Of a stretch of DNA of 64,000 nucleotides, positions 10,787-23,600 are shown piece by piece (within the stretch, counting starts at the first letter, position 1; each line of letters starts with the position of its first letter). Below the pieces are notes generated by a model. The model saw nothing but the letters and a program-made list of their open reading frames with translations, ran no database searches and was not told where the DNA came from. A program made the translations under genes and the position numbers. Source of the DNA: Daphnia pulex (lineage: Eukaryota > Arthropoda > Branchiopoda > Diplostraca > Daphniidae); NCBI RefSeq assembly GCF_021134715.1, contig NC_060024.1, forward strand, positions 10,974,001-11,038,000. Reading direction: 5' to 3'.

Positions 10787-12892
10787 AGAAATTGCTGTGA
10801 AAAATTAGTTGATGTAGTTTAGCACTTTGTTGATAGGTGGCAGCAGTTTCCAGCTTGATTAAAACGGGTAGAAAAAACGCCGGCAAAAAACGAACACTTG
10901 TTCATTTGATCCGCATATTTCCGCGTTCATTAAAATAAAAAATTAAGTGTTAACGAAAATAAATATTGTAAGTGTGTTTATTATCTTAAGAAATGAATGA
11001 TTCCGCTGATTTTGTATTCAAGGCATGTATGCCCAATAGCTAACTTTAGAACTCTCATCACTTTTGATTCCCTGCATTACCAAGTAATAAAGTCCTTACG
11101 TGTAAATGCCTTGTATGATTTGTGGATTACTTTGCCAACTGTGTCATACTCTCTAATTAGTAATTACATTTATCTGTGAATACGACGTTGCCTTCCACCA
11201 TCTTCTCTTGTTACGACAATGTGATGTGGAAATAATCCCGATTCGTTCAGCGGAAGTTGAGCACTGGCGATTAAACCGCTTTTATCCTTATTTTGCGGTT
11301 TGGATTTAAGGGGAGGATCGATTTTTAATAAATTATAATCGATATCTTAAGGATTGCTAATTAAACGAGTAGTGTCGTCTGCTTCGTTTTCGACTTTTCA
11401 TTTTCGACTTTTCGTTTTAGGCAAAGCATGAATCAAAGCAAAGCATCGTCAAAGCAAAAGCATGATACAAGCAATACAAGTTTTAAAAGGACAAAGAAAA
11501 ACGGAACGATAACTTTTTGTGACGTGGATGCACGGAAACAAAATAGCAAAAAATGTGGTCATCGAATTATGTCAACTTTGGTGTCGAAGCTTTCCATGCT
11601 ATCCAGCATGCTCTCCAGTCTCCACTCCATGCTGTTTAGCAGGTAAACGCTCAAAATAAAATGGGATGACTTTGGGAGCTCAAATAGAAGAGTTAAACTT
11701 GTTACAAGTTTGTGAATTATGTCTTGTTGAGTAGCATTATTTATCCCCTTAAACCTTTTTCTCTTTGCAGATTCGAGGCCTGAGTCAGCCATTGTAACAG
11801 TGAAGTTTTGCTTGTGCTGGACAAAGTGTTGACTGTTGTCCTCCTGTCATCAGGAACAACCACAGTATCATCGCTTAGGTAATAATTTTTGTTACTTTTA
11901 TTAACCCACATGTGACCTGCCAAATTCTGCACGATGATGCATGACTTGCATTTTATGCAAGTCATTTCAAGGAAACCTTCAATTCTCCTGTTTATTAACA
12001 ATTAGGTTATAATGTTACAGTTTATTCCCCTGGTTTACAAATTCTGCTGTCTTGTTTTCAACTTCTTCTTGTTTTTATTGTTTCTGTAAATATTTATCGT
12101 AACTCATTGTTGAAATTTTTTATACAGCATCCTGTTTAATTGGAGACACTTCCAGTGTCGACCGAGTAAAGGATCTCTTCAATTCCCCTTTCTTAAATGT
12201 CCTCGTGTACGCCCATGCGAGTGTGGGTGTATTCACGAGGACTCCCTTTCCTTTAACCTATCCCTCCTGGTGGATTCGACTTTTCTGTGGATGGATGGAG
12301 CACCTGGATGTGGATGCCTGGCTGAACTTCCCAGGCTTCAAGGTAGGACAAATTCATTTCTATCTTTCCTTTCTGACTATTGAGTGGCGTTTATTTTAAA
12401 TCGTTGCGGAGTACGGATTAGGATCATTCCTGAGCCATGCGTTGAAATGGTTTCATGGTTGAAACTGTTTCATCTTGCTGTTTGTTTTTTTTTCAGTCAG
12501 GGTTCATTAAATAGCTCACGTGTAGAACCACTGCAGATCAGGCTTGTTTTTGTACCTCGCAACTTTGTCTATGAGTAAACAATCAAATTCAAAAACTTTT
12601 GAACTTGAAACACTTGAAGCAAAGTGAACTTGAACAATTTGTTTTCACCAAAATTTGCTGCTACACCGGCACTTTTTGGTTCACGTGTGACGTCGACGTC
12701 TATGGTCGCCCGTTGGCTAAAATTAAGTATTAACTTAATACTTAATTTTTTATTTTAATAAACGCGGAAACATGCGGTTCAAATGAACGCGGCGTTTTTC
12801 TCTATCCTTTTTTAAAATCAAGCTGCAAACTGCTGCCATCTATCAACCAAGTGCCAAACTACATCAACAAATTTTTCACAACAAAAATTTGA
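10787..12892. mobile_element. About 2.1-kb element with ~170-bp imperfect terminal inverted repeats
   Basis: Seen: the left end (about 10787-10957) and the right end (about 12722-12892) are imperfect reverse complements. Shared words include TTGATGTAGTTT, GGCAGCAGTTT, AACGCGGAAA and AATTTTTTATTTTAAT. The inner edge of the right repeat carries a small palindrome built from AATTAAGTATTAAC. No transposase frame is present between the ends. Known: long TIRs with no transposase mark non-autonomous DNA elements or Foldback-like elements. The superfamily is not recognised and target-site duplications were not identified. The interior (11265-12620) is related to a second locus at 31.6-32.7 kb, which lacks these ends. 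Confidence 0.6.
11265..12620 (+). repeat. Dispersed repeat copy A with exon-like blocks, including a Cys-rich open exon
   Basis: This segment aligns in order, with gaps, to 31630-32700. Shared blocks are ATCGATATCTTAA, TAGTGTCGTCTGCTT, AATAGAAGAGTTAAA, TGTCCTCGTGTACG and TTCCCAGGC. Splice-like donors fall at the same relative places in both copies: near 11641 (CAG|gtaaac), 11877 (TTAG|gtaata) and 12342 (CAAG|gtagga). The exon from about 12128 to 12341, preceded by a pyrimidine-poor but usable acceptor (TTATACAG), is open throughout in one frame and contains CPRVRPCECGCIHE. I do not recognise the protein. It could be a duplicated gene fragment, a noncoding transcript or part of a transposon. 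Confidence 0.55.
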
Positions 12893-15800
12893 AAGTCGGT
12901 GTAGAAAACATCATGGTTGCTCTGTTGGCTGTTAGATCTCGCTCAGTGTTCACAATTTTACAGAGAGAAAAAAAAATACTCGTTGAACCGGTGCCCGTTT
13001 GATTGTATTAAATATCCCCCCCCCTTGGGTTTCCTCGGGACGAACGATTCACGACTCCCCCTTGAAGAACTCTCTCCATTATAAATAAATACGCCGTGTC
13101 TTTTTTTTTTCTTTTTTCGCTGCTCGTTGTTGTTGTGAATAGAGGAGGTGCGTAACGGGCGACGGCGTGTAATGACTTGCCTTATATGGGCACAAAGAGA
13201 GAAAACGCCGCCATCACCTCCTCCAGTGGCTCCTTTTTCGCCCGGCTCTCGCGCCGCTCTGCCGAGATGCCGTGCGCGCGGCCCCGGACGACAATTTCTC
13301 AATTCCCACAAGGTGTTTTTTTCTTCTTCTTCTTTTCTGTGCTGTTGTTGTTGTCTTGTTGTTCTCTTCTTCTTCGCCTGATTGTCGTTGTACTTTTCTC
13401 ATTCTTCATGCCTCTCTTCAGCACTTAGACGACGACCCAAAGCCGCCGATGATGATGATGATATCTGACGGGGGGCTCTTATATTCTTCTCCTCTGATTA
13501 TTGTCATTACGTACCGCGAGAAAGAATGGGAATAAAGAGGATGATCTCTCCATCGTCTGTTTTTTTCGGGTGATAACATTTCAAAATGAATGCGACGACG
13601 ATTGCCGCCGTCTTTGATTCACAACAGAAAATACAACCCGGTGATTATCCGTTCAACTTCCGTTCGTCGTCCTCGATTGAAATCGACAACTTTATAATCG
13701 GCACTCTTATTTAGTCGAATCATTTAAAAGGTTAGACAACTCTTCTGATGAAGCACTTTTAGCTGCGAATAGATAGATAACATCAGCTGATGTGTGCAAG
13801 TGAAGACCGAAAACAATCGTGAAAATGTCGGCCGTTGGTTTCCCTAAAAAGTTTCTTATCTTCCGTCGTACATGTACGCGCGCAATCCACATTTTTACTG
13901 TTACAATAACGAGCTGGATAATGAAACAAGTACTAACCCAGTATTATTATAAGAGATATATACCGGCTGATGAATGCAGATTGCGCAGCCACCCAACCTG
14001 CTGTGTAAGCAGGTGCTTGATTTATTCCAAAAGTCTCCGCTGCTGGGTCGTTAAACAAGAGAAAATTCCGCGTGAATTTTCGGTAGTTTTTTTTTTTTTT
14101 TTATGATTTCGAAATAATTCAAAGGAGATTTTTTCTTTTCCCTCCAAGGTTTACAATTTGTCACCTTTAACCATTTTTTTTTTTCTCCCCCTTGTCTACG
14201 CATATCCAACAGCTGTTGTAGGCTGTGAATGGCCGTTTACGGTGTCACCTCACAGAGTGTCGACGCTAATTAGCGTCGAGTCGCCGACGTAGGTATATTA
14301 CTCTCCTCTCTCCATATAGATGCGCATAGAGAGACACACACAGAACTGGTATAAAATGATTACTAAATAGAAGGGGGAGGCGGCTATAAGTTCGTCTTAT
14401 ATTTATGGCGGAGGCTAACACAGCAGATATACGAATGAAGATGGAGAGAGAGAGAGGCAAATGATGATGATCTGTGCTGTGTGTGTCTTGTCGTGACGGG
14501 CCAATTGTTATGTCGTAATATACCCGGCGCGTTGTGTTTCCTGGTCAATTAACAAGTTTGCCCGGGCCGCGTTGGATGATCATCCGACACCTATAGGCGG
14601 CGCGTGAAACACAAGAGATAGTCTCTCTCTCTTCTCCGACCATCTGAGAAGAGATAGAGACGTAATTGTGGCAGCAGTATATCTACGTGTTACAGCACCT
14701 AGGCTAAATGTATACAACTACCAGCGGCGGTCATGTTACATAGAGTGGCGGCAAAACAATCTTTCTGAAATATATATATACTGTACCTACAGTATATATA
14801 TGAGAGAGAGACCTGTGCGTATCACAATCTTCTTTTCGTATAATATTTATAGCCGACGAAAGCCAATGCGGCGGAGTCTTATATATATTAGATGGTTGAA
14901 TATGCAAATTGACTAGCTAGTATATATATGTTGCCTGTATAGTATACCATCGGCGGGTTGCGCCTATATAATTTGAGAGGGCGCGAGCATCACGAATAGA
15001 TTTTCAAATTTCCCACCGCAAAATAAATCTGGAAAGAATAAAACGTGGAATTTTCGATTTTTTCTTCCATCGACTAGTATCAAAGTGAAAGAAGAAGATG
15101 ATGAATCAAACCGGGGTCTTATCTTCTTTCTATTCGCATTCAGATATTTTATTACAGTTGATGATTCTAAATATTCTACTCGTGTTCCAGGAAAACCATC
15201 AAGAGATATATTTATCTTGCTGCCGCTATTTTTACTGATGAGATAGATTTGTCTAATTGGTCAGAGGAGTTTCGGATTATCCACGGTGCATCAGCTTTTG
15301 TGTGTTGATGATGACGTGAAATTCCACTCTCCTCTTATTTTTATTTTTTTCCCCTCCCACTTCTTCGAATTCTTGGAGATTAGCCCGAGCGCATCTCGGA
15401 ATTGCGTAATAATCATCAGAATAATCGCTGTGCCTACACCGAGAATTCTGGTGATTCAATCTTTTTTATTTATTTTATTTTATGAGACTTTCTAGCGCAA
15501 TTATTACAGGAAAAACTTGATGAAACGACCCAGAAATGGTTTCAAGATAAATATTAAATAAAAATCAAGGGGAGATCGGGAGGTTTATCAAGTAAAAACG
15601 GCTTTTATTTTCCCTAACGGTTTGTTTGTCTAAATATGAACATAATGGTATAGAGAGACCAGCAGGCGCGGCCAGCAACGCTCTTTTGAATGTCGGTCAA
15701 AGTTGACTGGGCATCATCGGGTTTTTTTTTTGTTCTAGCGCCAAGAAAAAGACACTGGGCCCCTCCATTGTTGGGCTGCTGGTCTTGTTTGACAAGGTTT

Positions 15801-18800
15801 CCCAGGCATTAACAAACGCCGCTCCGCCTTAGACACAATGCCCCGAAAATTAGTGCCAGATTGTGTTACAAGGTTGTAATTATGCATTCACAGACCTATG
15901 TATGGATAACAGCATCAACCAGCTAATAATCTAAGAATCAATCCGTGGGTTGTATAGATTCTTTTTTTTTTCCCTTATATTATTTGGTAAATTATCGGAG
16001 TGAATCTGCGCTTTCCCCCTGGACCCTCTTTGAAAACATCAGAAAACTGCTGGCGCTTTAAAAAAAGAATTGTTACACATTTTTACGAGCTATTTTTATA
16101 CAATCCTTTAGACTCCTTTTTTTTATGTCGCTCTAGGACGAAGAGAGAGAGAGATATTAAAAATCCAAACACCTGTTGCTTTGGCTGCCCCGCTGCCCTG
16201 GTATAGAAACTGCGCGATGGGTGCGATGGAATTACTACCGAAAATGAAACGATAACTTGATAATCACCAGGTCAATTCCAGTATGTCTTATTATAAGTTT
16301 AGTTTTGCTGCTGTTTAAGAGTTATATACAAGATTGGCCTGAATTATTATTTACACAGTCGATTCGGGACAGACACACAGCCAACAACTTTCGCGCGATT
16401 TCACTTTTATCGCGTGAATTAATTATTGCCAACGAGATTTTCCCGACAAGAACTTTTTTTTGGTAGATATTCTTGTTTCAAATTTTTTTGGGGGGTCGAG
16501 ACTACTTACTATATAAGGATTCACGCGTGTGTCACTTCATCTTCCACCTCCTGGCACTAGTCTGCGTATTCTAATATTCTTTGTTCATACAAAAAGAAAT
16601 CACGTAATGATATACGGTCTGGCACATCGCTCAATTCTGATTGATTCGCAGCCCAAAGGTTTTTACGTTATACGTGTAGCGCGTTATACAATTTCTAACT
16701 CGCTAATCCACATCTAAAGCATACGAATCGGATTGAATTACATACTACACGGAGTCGACTAGATACACTGTACTACTACTAGACGGGAATGAATTTAAGA
16801 GGCCCGTGGATAGGACCCAGCGGTGTGTCCATTATAGAAAAGAACAAAAAAATTACAACACTGTGATACAATTTCAAATGGAGGAGAAGGAAAAAACAAA
16901 AAACAACAAGAGAGCGGCTCCATGTCTGCTGCGGTGCTCTGTGTGTGTGTATTAAATGCTATCCTACTAGTATACTACATATAGAATCCAACAGGCATTT
17001 AAAAGTATAAAAGAGCCCAACATTGGCGGGGCCGGCCGCCATCTATCAGCTCTCTCAACACCTGACAGGCCCCTCGAGCTCTTTCATTCATAATTATCGC
17101 ACGTCCTTTTGTCGCTCTTTTTCATCCCTCTCGTCTCTTATTCCATCCACACACTTGATATAGCCTTTATATGTGTATAGTACACATTTCCCCCAAGTCT
17201 TTTTTTTTAAATCCTTATACTAACAGCGTCTCTCCTCTCTTGTGTTATTCCCACCTTATATTCCTTTTCCAGACCTTTTTGTGTCTCTAATAATAAGATG
17301 AAGATGTTGTCTACTTTCGTAACGATGTGTAATAAGAGCGTTAGATATCCCCAGTCTCTCCCAGCGACAGCCCCCCATGTCCGAAAAGTTAAAAAGAAAT
17401 TTTCTTCATTTATAAGAAAGAAAAAACAAATTTTGATGACAATAAATCATCGTCGGTTTCATATTGTCACGCGATATCGCCTGCTGAACTCTCGAGCAGC
17501 CGAAAACATTGCAGCCCATTTGCTCAACCATTTCGCTGCTGCTGCTGCTGCTGCCTGGGTATAAATAAATAAGCTCTGCGCCTTTTTTTTTCTCAAATGC
17601 GCACATAAGTGGAGAGTTTGAACTGGGAGAGTTAGACAGATATAAGTGGGGCTCTGTATATATCTCTCTCTCTGTGTGTGTGCTGCGTAGATATGGACGA
17701 CGGAAGCTTTTCAAGCTTAGTAACAAGGTTCTAATGGCGTTGCAAGCCCCACAGCTACCGCATCTCTCCACCGGTTCCAATTCTCCTTTGATTTTTCATT
17801 GCTCGGCATCGTCCATAAGGAGAGTGTGATGAGCATTTGTCTACCTCCAATATGTTTTTCCATCAGGTGAAAAGGCAAAGAAAGAAAAAACGAAATTTGT
17901 TTTGAGAGGGGAGAACCTTTAGACACCCACCCACCATCACCCCCCTCCTTTTTGGCTTTTGCCCTTTATAACATGCACCGGCGGCTAGTTGATTCCGTAT
18001 ATACATTCGGAGAGAAGCAACTCGGAGTAAAGAAAAAAGAATAAAGGAGATAGAGAGATAGAAAAGATGAAGCCGACAGTCTAATTACAAAGCGGTGTCC
18101 CTTTATGTGTGTCTGTATGTGTGTGTGTGTATGCTCGGTGGGAGGAGGAGAGAATCAAGCTAGAGAAAAGAGCAATGGAAACCGCCGCGCCATCATTACA
18201 CACAACACACAAGCTAGACCCGGAGGCCAGTTGGAAAAAAGAATAATACATCTTAAAGGTAAAAAGAAGAAGAAGTAGAAGAAGAAGGAAGATAAGAAAA
18301 GAAAAGAAAAGAAAGATATTATACACTATTCACACTCGGTGATAATTGAGAGCTCATTCATCATCGCTTTGATCGATGGGTCTAGAAAGATGTGTGAGCG
18401 CCACCACCACCACCCCCCAATCCGCTCCTTTTAGAACAGACACCTGGGCGCACGCTTATTATTATAGAAGATATGTGCGGCTTTGTATTTATATTTTCTT
18501 TTCGGTGAACTGGCCAGTTATAGGCGATACGATTGCTGATTCGTCCGTGTGTCTATATGGTGTGTAGCCATAATAGACTCATTTTCTTGAATGTTTGCCC
18601 CATTTTCGGTTAATATCGAAACATTTTTTTTTACCTTTTTGCGGATGACCCCAAAAAATGCGGATGACTAATATCCATTCCGGAATAATGCGAGGCACTT
18701 ATTTTTCTGTGGTTTTAATTTGATCGACCCATAAATATTGATTTCAAAACACTCAAGTATAACGGCGCCATTTTCCCGGCGTATCGTATACATCTGAAAA

Positions 18801-20601
18801 ACGATGTGTATAATCATCGTCAATCAAAATCTCTGGTAAATAATAACGAGCTGATATGTTGTTGTGTGTGTGTGTATACACAAAGCCGGTGTCTATATAC
18901 ATTTCTCATATCAACCTGATAACATCTCCACGAAGAGCTATGGTCAAGATGTGTCTGGATTAGTTGGCGGCCATCACGTCTTATATAATCAAGTGTACAG
19001 TATATCTAGCATGTAATAATAATAAGAAGAATGCATGTGGCTCTTGGGCGTTGAGTGTGATAGAGACGTGTAAAGAGAAAGAGAGAGAGAATATAAAAAA
19101 ATAAAATAAAATAAAATAAAAAAAGGGATGCCGTGAAGATATAATTGGATTCGGGCGACTGCTGTTGTGCGCCGCTTGCAACCGCTGATTTATGTCGGCT
19201 AAGTGGGCAGCTCCCATTTTTTTTTTTTTTTGTAGATCTATACACGGGATATATACATGTAAATAAATATGGTAGACGCTTCGTAACGAGTTAATTTCCC
19301 TCTTTTTTTTCAGTCCCCCATTTTTTTTTGTGTTACCTAGTTCAAGATTTTCAAATTTATTTGATTTTTTAATTTGAGGCCGGCGGCGGGAAATTTAAAA
19401 GTTCGCCAATTCGGTCGAGTTAATTTCCGATAGTTGATCGATCGAATCGATTGAGCCATCACGCCAGCCAAACAACGGAAATAATAAATAGTAGCTGCTA
19501 ATTGAGATATAATGAAAATGTTGTTTATACAACTCACGAATTCTCCTTTTTTTTCGTTTGAATCTGGAGGCGGGTATTTTGAATCTCGAACTAGCGGGAA
19601 TTTATCAAAGAGCGGGATAATCTGAGAACAAGAAAAAATAAAAACTATGCACGCATAATCAAGCAATGAATTGTAATTTCTAATTTTTTTTTTTTTTTTT
19701 TTTTTTTTGGGTTTTGGCCGTCGGTGTATATTTTCATACCCGAACAACAACTGACTGGCTGCTGTTGTTGTGTGTGCGTAATTGGCTCCCCGAACTGATA
19801 CCTCCCCTCCCACCCGACCCTTTCCCGCATATAATACGGCTATGATGAGATATGTGATGTCGGCGTCGGCAGCAAATCACTCGACTTCGACTTGATCAGT
19901 TTCTTCCTTCTCTTTTCACGAAAATATCAAAACAAAAGGAAATTTTTGCGACATCAGCACGATAGATGTTAATTTATATATTGTCTGTCCTTATTTTGTT
20001 TTTGTTTCTTTTTCTTTTCGCTATTTAGAAATCAGAGTAGGGAGGACAGCGGGCGAATTGAAAAACTTTTTGGGGAAACTTTTTAGAAAAAGACAAATTA
20101 CAAAGAACAAAGTGAATTTTTTTCTATCTCGAAATTATTTTTTCGTGGAGGAGCTGAAAATGTACAACAAATCAAAAAAGGAAAATCGTCGTCGGGCACA
20201 AAAAGTTCTAACAAATCAAACAAAAAAAGAAAAATCGTCGATTTTGATGATGACACAACAACACGCGTTCGCACAGAACAAAATACAATCACACACAATC
20301 ACGCACGCAAAAAAAACATACAAAATACCAATGGTTATTCTTTTCACCTGAAATGATAATAATTAATAAAATATTTGTCGGTTTTTTTTTTGTCAATTTC
20401 TTTTTTTTTGTAGTAAATTTTGTCGTAAAATTTTGGTAGAAAATAGTTTAGAAGAGTTGAAAAGTAGTGGGAGGAACGAGATATGTTTGAAAGCAAACTA
20501 CACACGGTATTTTTTGTCTTTTTTTGTTTTGTTTTAAATTTGTGTTTTTTTTAATATAAGATTTTCGAATTGGCGGTATAGTGTAATACAATTGATTACA
20601 T
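12893..20601. other. Noncoding low-complexity landscape downstream of ladybird
   Basis: 7.7 kb with no supported gene. It is dense in poly-T runs (25 T at 19684-19708), AAG/CTT tracts (18256-18310), GA and GT microsatellites, a CTG run at 17536-17556 and TATA-like AT steps. Open frames here are built from these repeats (Ser-, Phe- or Lys-runs). The part just left of 20602 is the expected ladybird 3' UTR; no unambiguous polyadenylation signal was fixed. Similar sequence texture continues through ladybird intron 1 and upstream to about 46.7 kb. Confidence 0.6.
14260..14279. promoter_or_regulatory. Perfect 20-bp palindrome centred on a homeodomain-type TAATTA core
   Basis: TCGACGCTAATTAGCGTCGA reads the same on both strands. 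Known: CTAATTAG contains two back-to-back TAAT half-sites, the core bound by many homeodomains as dimers. Inference: a candidate regulatory site about 6 kb past the ladybird stop codon. No conservation data are available here. Confidence 0.35.
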
Positions 20602-23600
20602 TCAATCGCTGGCGGCGGCGATGGCTTGATTGTATTCGTCGGCCTTTTTCTGCAACATGTTCAGATCCATGTGGGCACCGATGAAGGCCTTGTGATGGTG
20701 TTGGTGATGATGGTGGTGGTGGTGACTGCCCAAAATCTTGGCCGACTCGACGTCCTTTTTCAGTTCCTCCATGTCTCGTTTGAGTTTGGCGCGTCGATTC
20801 TGGAACCAGGTGATCACCTGGGCGTTGGTCAGTCCCAGTGTCAGGGCGATCTGCGCGATAATAGTTCCATTTTTTTAATTTCTTTTTCTATTGAATAACA
20901 ATTTGCGTATCTAATTAAATTACCTCATCGCGGTCGGCAGGTGACAGGTACTTCTGATAGAGAAACCTCTTTTCCAGCTCAAAGATCTGGTGATTGGTGA
21001 AGGCCGTCCTGGACTTGCGCTTCTTTTTGGCTTGTTGTCGGGGACTGAAGAGCGCACCCCCTCCGCCGCTACCTCCCCCTCCGCCGCCTCCGCCTCCTCC
21101 TCCTCCTCCGCCGTGACCGCTCCCATTTTGACTTCCTGTTTTCCAAAAAATTAAATAAAATCAATTCGAATTAGTTTTTCATTTCCCAAAAAAAAATGTT
21201 TAATCGCCTGGAATAGATGACGTAAATTACATTCGACATGAGAGCAGTATCTAGCCAAATCCAATTGAATTTGAATCTTTTTAAAGGGAGGGGCCACATA
21301 AGGATATCCATCGACTTATTATGCATATATACAAAACAGTTGGCGTGTCGAATGGAAATATTTCAAGCCCCCCAGAAAATATATATTTTATTTTCCCAAA
21401 AAACATTTCCTCACAGTTTAAAAAATAATAAAAGGAAAAAAAAGAGACCGGGGAGTGTTTCAAAGTGTCAATTGACGAGAAGAGACACAACATCTGACCC
21501 CTGGTGATAAGTTCGAGAGGGCGCTTCGTGTTACATATAGACGGAACACGTTGGGGGGGGGGAAGGAAAAAAGACTCACGGGGTTAAAAGTTCCCTGCGC
21601 TATTCATTTTGGAAAAAATCAGAAAAAAAAGCTTTTTCTTTTCATTTCCCTTAGGAACGATTTTCACCAGTTGAATAAGGTCAGAGTCGAGCAGAGATGG
21701 AGGAAGGAAGTTGGCCATCGCCTTGGTGATGGTTCCCTGCTAGGCGCAAAGTAGTCGCTTGTCATTGACGTCGTTACTGGACCAGTTGCTTCTGTTGGCC
21801 ATCAACAAACCATTAAGTAAACGTCCGCTCCGTTCAACTTTTGACTGGAGGGAGAGAGCTGAGAGGGAGGTCTTCTTGTCGATATTTATACACACTAGCA
21901 ACACACACACATATACACACAGCCAAGACACTCCACTCGGGCTATTAGTTGGGTCACACCTTCAATTGGATCTCCATCTTTTTTTGTCTGTTGCCCTTTT
22001 CTCTCCAAACACTTTGAGACACCATTTATCACTCGGTGGGCAACTATGGGGGAGGCCCACAGCTTTCGACGATATATACTCTATGACGTCACAGCAGCTC
22101 AGAGTATTATACTACATGAGGGACACTGCAACTAGACTGGATATTAGCTGGAGTTGATGGACTGAAACATTTCGTCCCGAGTGTGTCTGTGTCTAGTAGA
22201 TGATGGCGATTTTTCTTTTGGCTTTTATTTTTATTTTCTTTGAAAAAGAGACAAATGACACAGTTGAACACTGAACAGAAGGTCGAAGGGGCCCCGCAAC
22301 ATTGACAAATGGCATGATGCTCTTCTGTGTACATCGCCTGTGTTGTTTGTCTGTGGGCGGACATTGGAAGCCAAGAGCGTCGAATGAAACTATTTTGGAA
22401 ACAAACACGGACGACTTCATATTTCCTCTAGCTCCTAGAAATCGTTTTGTTTCGAATCATCAAGACAAACTGAAAGTGACTAATTACTGAGCAGCTCCTT
22501 TAAAATACTCTTGTTCGTTGGAGTTTTGAATTGTTGGCGGGGTTGTTTCAGGTGGGAGAGAAAATGAAACGGTTAGAAAAATATGTGACGGCCCAGTGTT
22601 AATAAGCTCCTCCCACACGGGGACAGGAAGAAATAGTTGACATCTCGACGCTAAAACATTTCGAGACACCCGGGAAACCAAATTCCGTGACAGGATCAAA
22701 AAATTCCATTCCAATATCTATACAAGCCCTCACACGTAGAAATCTAAGCCGTCGAAATTCCAGCAACGGCTCTAAAGAAATGCGACAATAAAATGCGAGT
22801 GAATTGTACCAATAATAAAGCCATTGGCTGTCTATATACGTAATAATAATAATGGTAATAACACACACACACACAAAGTCCAACCGAAATAGACGACGGT
22901 TTTCACTTTTTCTTTTCAAAAACAATTTCGATACATAAAACAAGCGAGCGGCACTTTTTTGATTGTTGAATAGAGTCACGTTTATGTTGTTTTGTGTGTC
23001 TATAGTTTCGAGTGTATATAGTCTAGCAGTAGTAATACAAGGGCTGCTTGCTGCTGCTGCTACTATACAACCGCTGGTAACACAATAAGTGGTCCGCGGT
23101 TTTTTATTTGTGAACGGCGGAAACGGGCGGCCCAGGTTGTTTGAAACAAAAATAAAAAATAAAACATTTTCGGCTCTTTTTTTTTTATACATTATATATA
23201 ATATTCCCCTCCTCCTTTATGCTCATTCAACCCGTCCGACCGCCTCTCTGTCGAATCAAGTTCCTTTTCTCTACGCCGCTGGAAAGCCAACCGCCGCCGC
23301 TTTCCCAGAACACTTAAAAACAACGACTCAATGAAAGCATCTCTCTATCTCTATCTCTATCTATCTATCATTATATAAAGTGTGATATCAATAAAACGGG
23401 AGGGGGAAAATATGAGCTTCTCACCAGCAGCACAATATATAATATAGTAAAAAAGGGGCCCGCCCCTGTGTGTGTGTGCTGCTGTGAACCTTCCGCATGC
23501 CTTTAATAGGTACGACGTTGGCTGGGTCTATAAAAATGGTAAGAAGAAACACACATACACACAACTTCACAGAACCCACAAAACAGTTTTGATTTCCTCT

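Noticed and set aside
17536-17556. CTG run as a polyglutamine or polyleucine coding tract
   Set aside because: No flanking coding frame; it lies in noncoding DNA downstream of ladybird.
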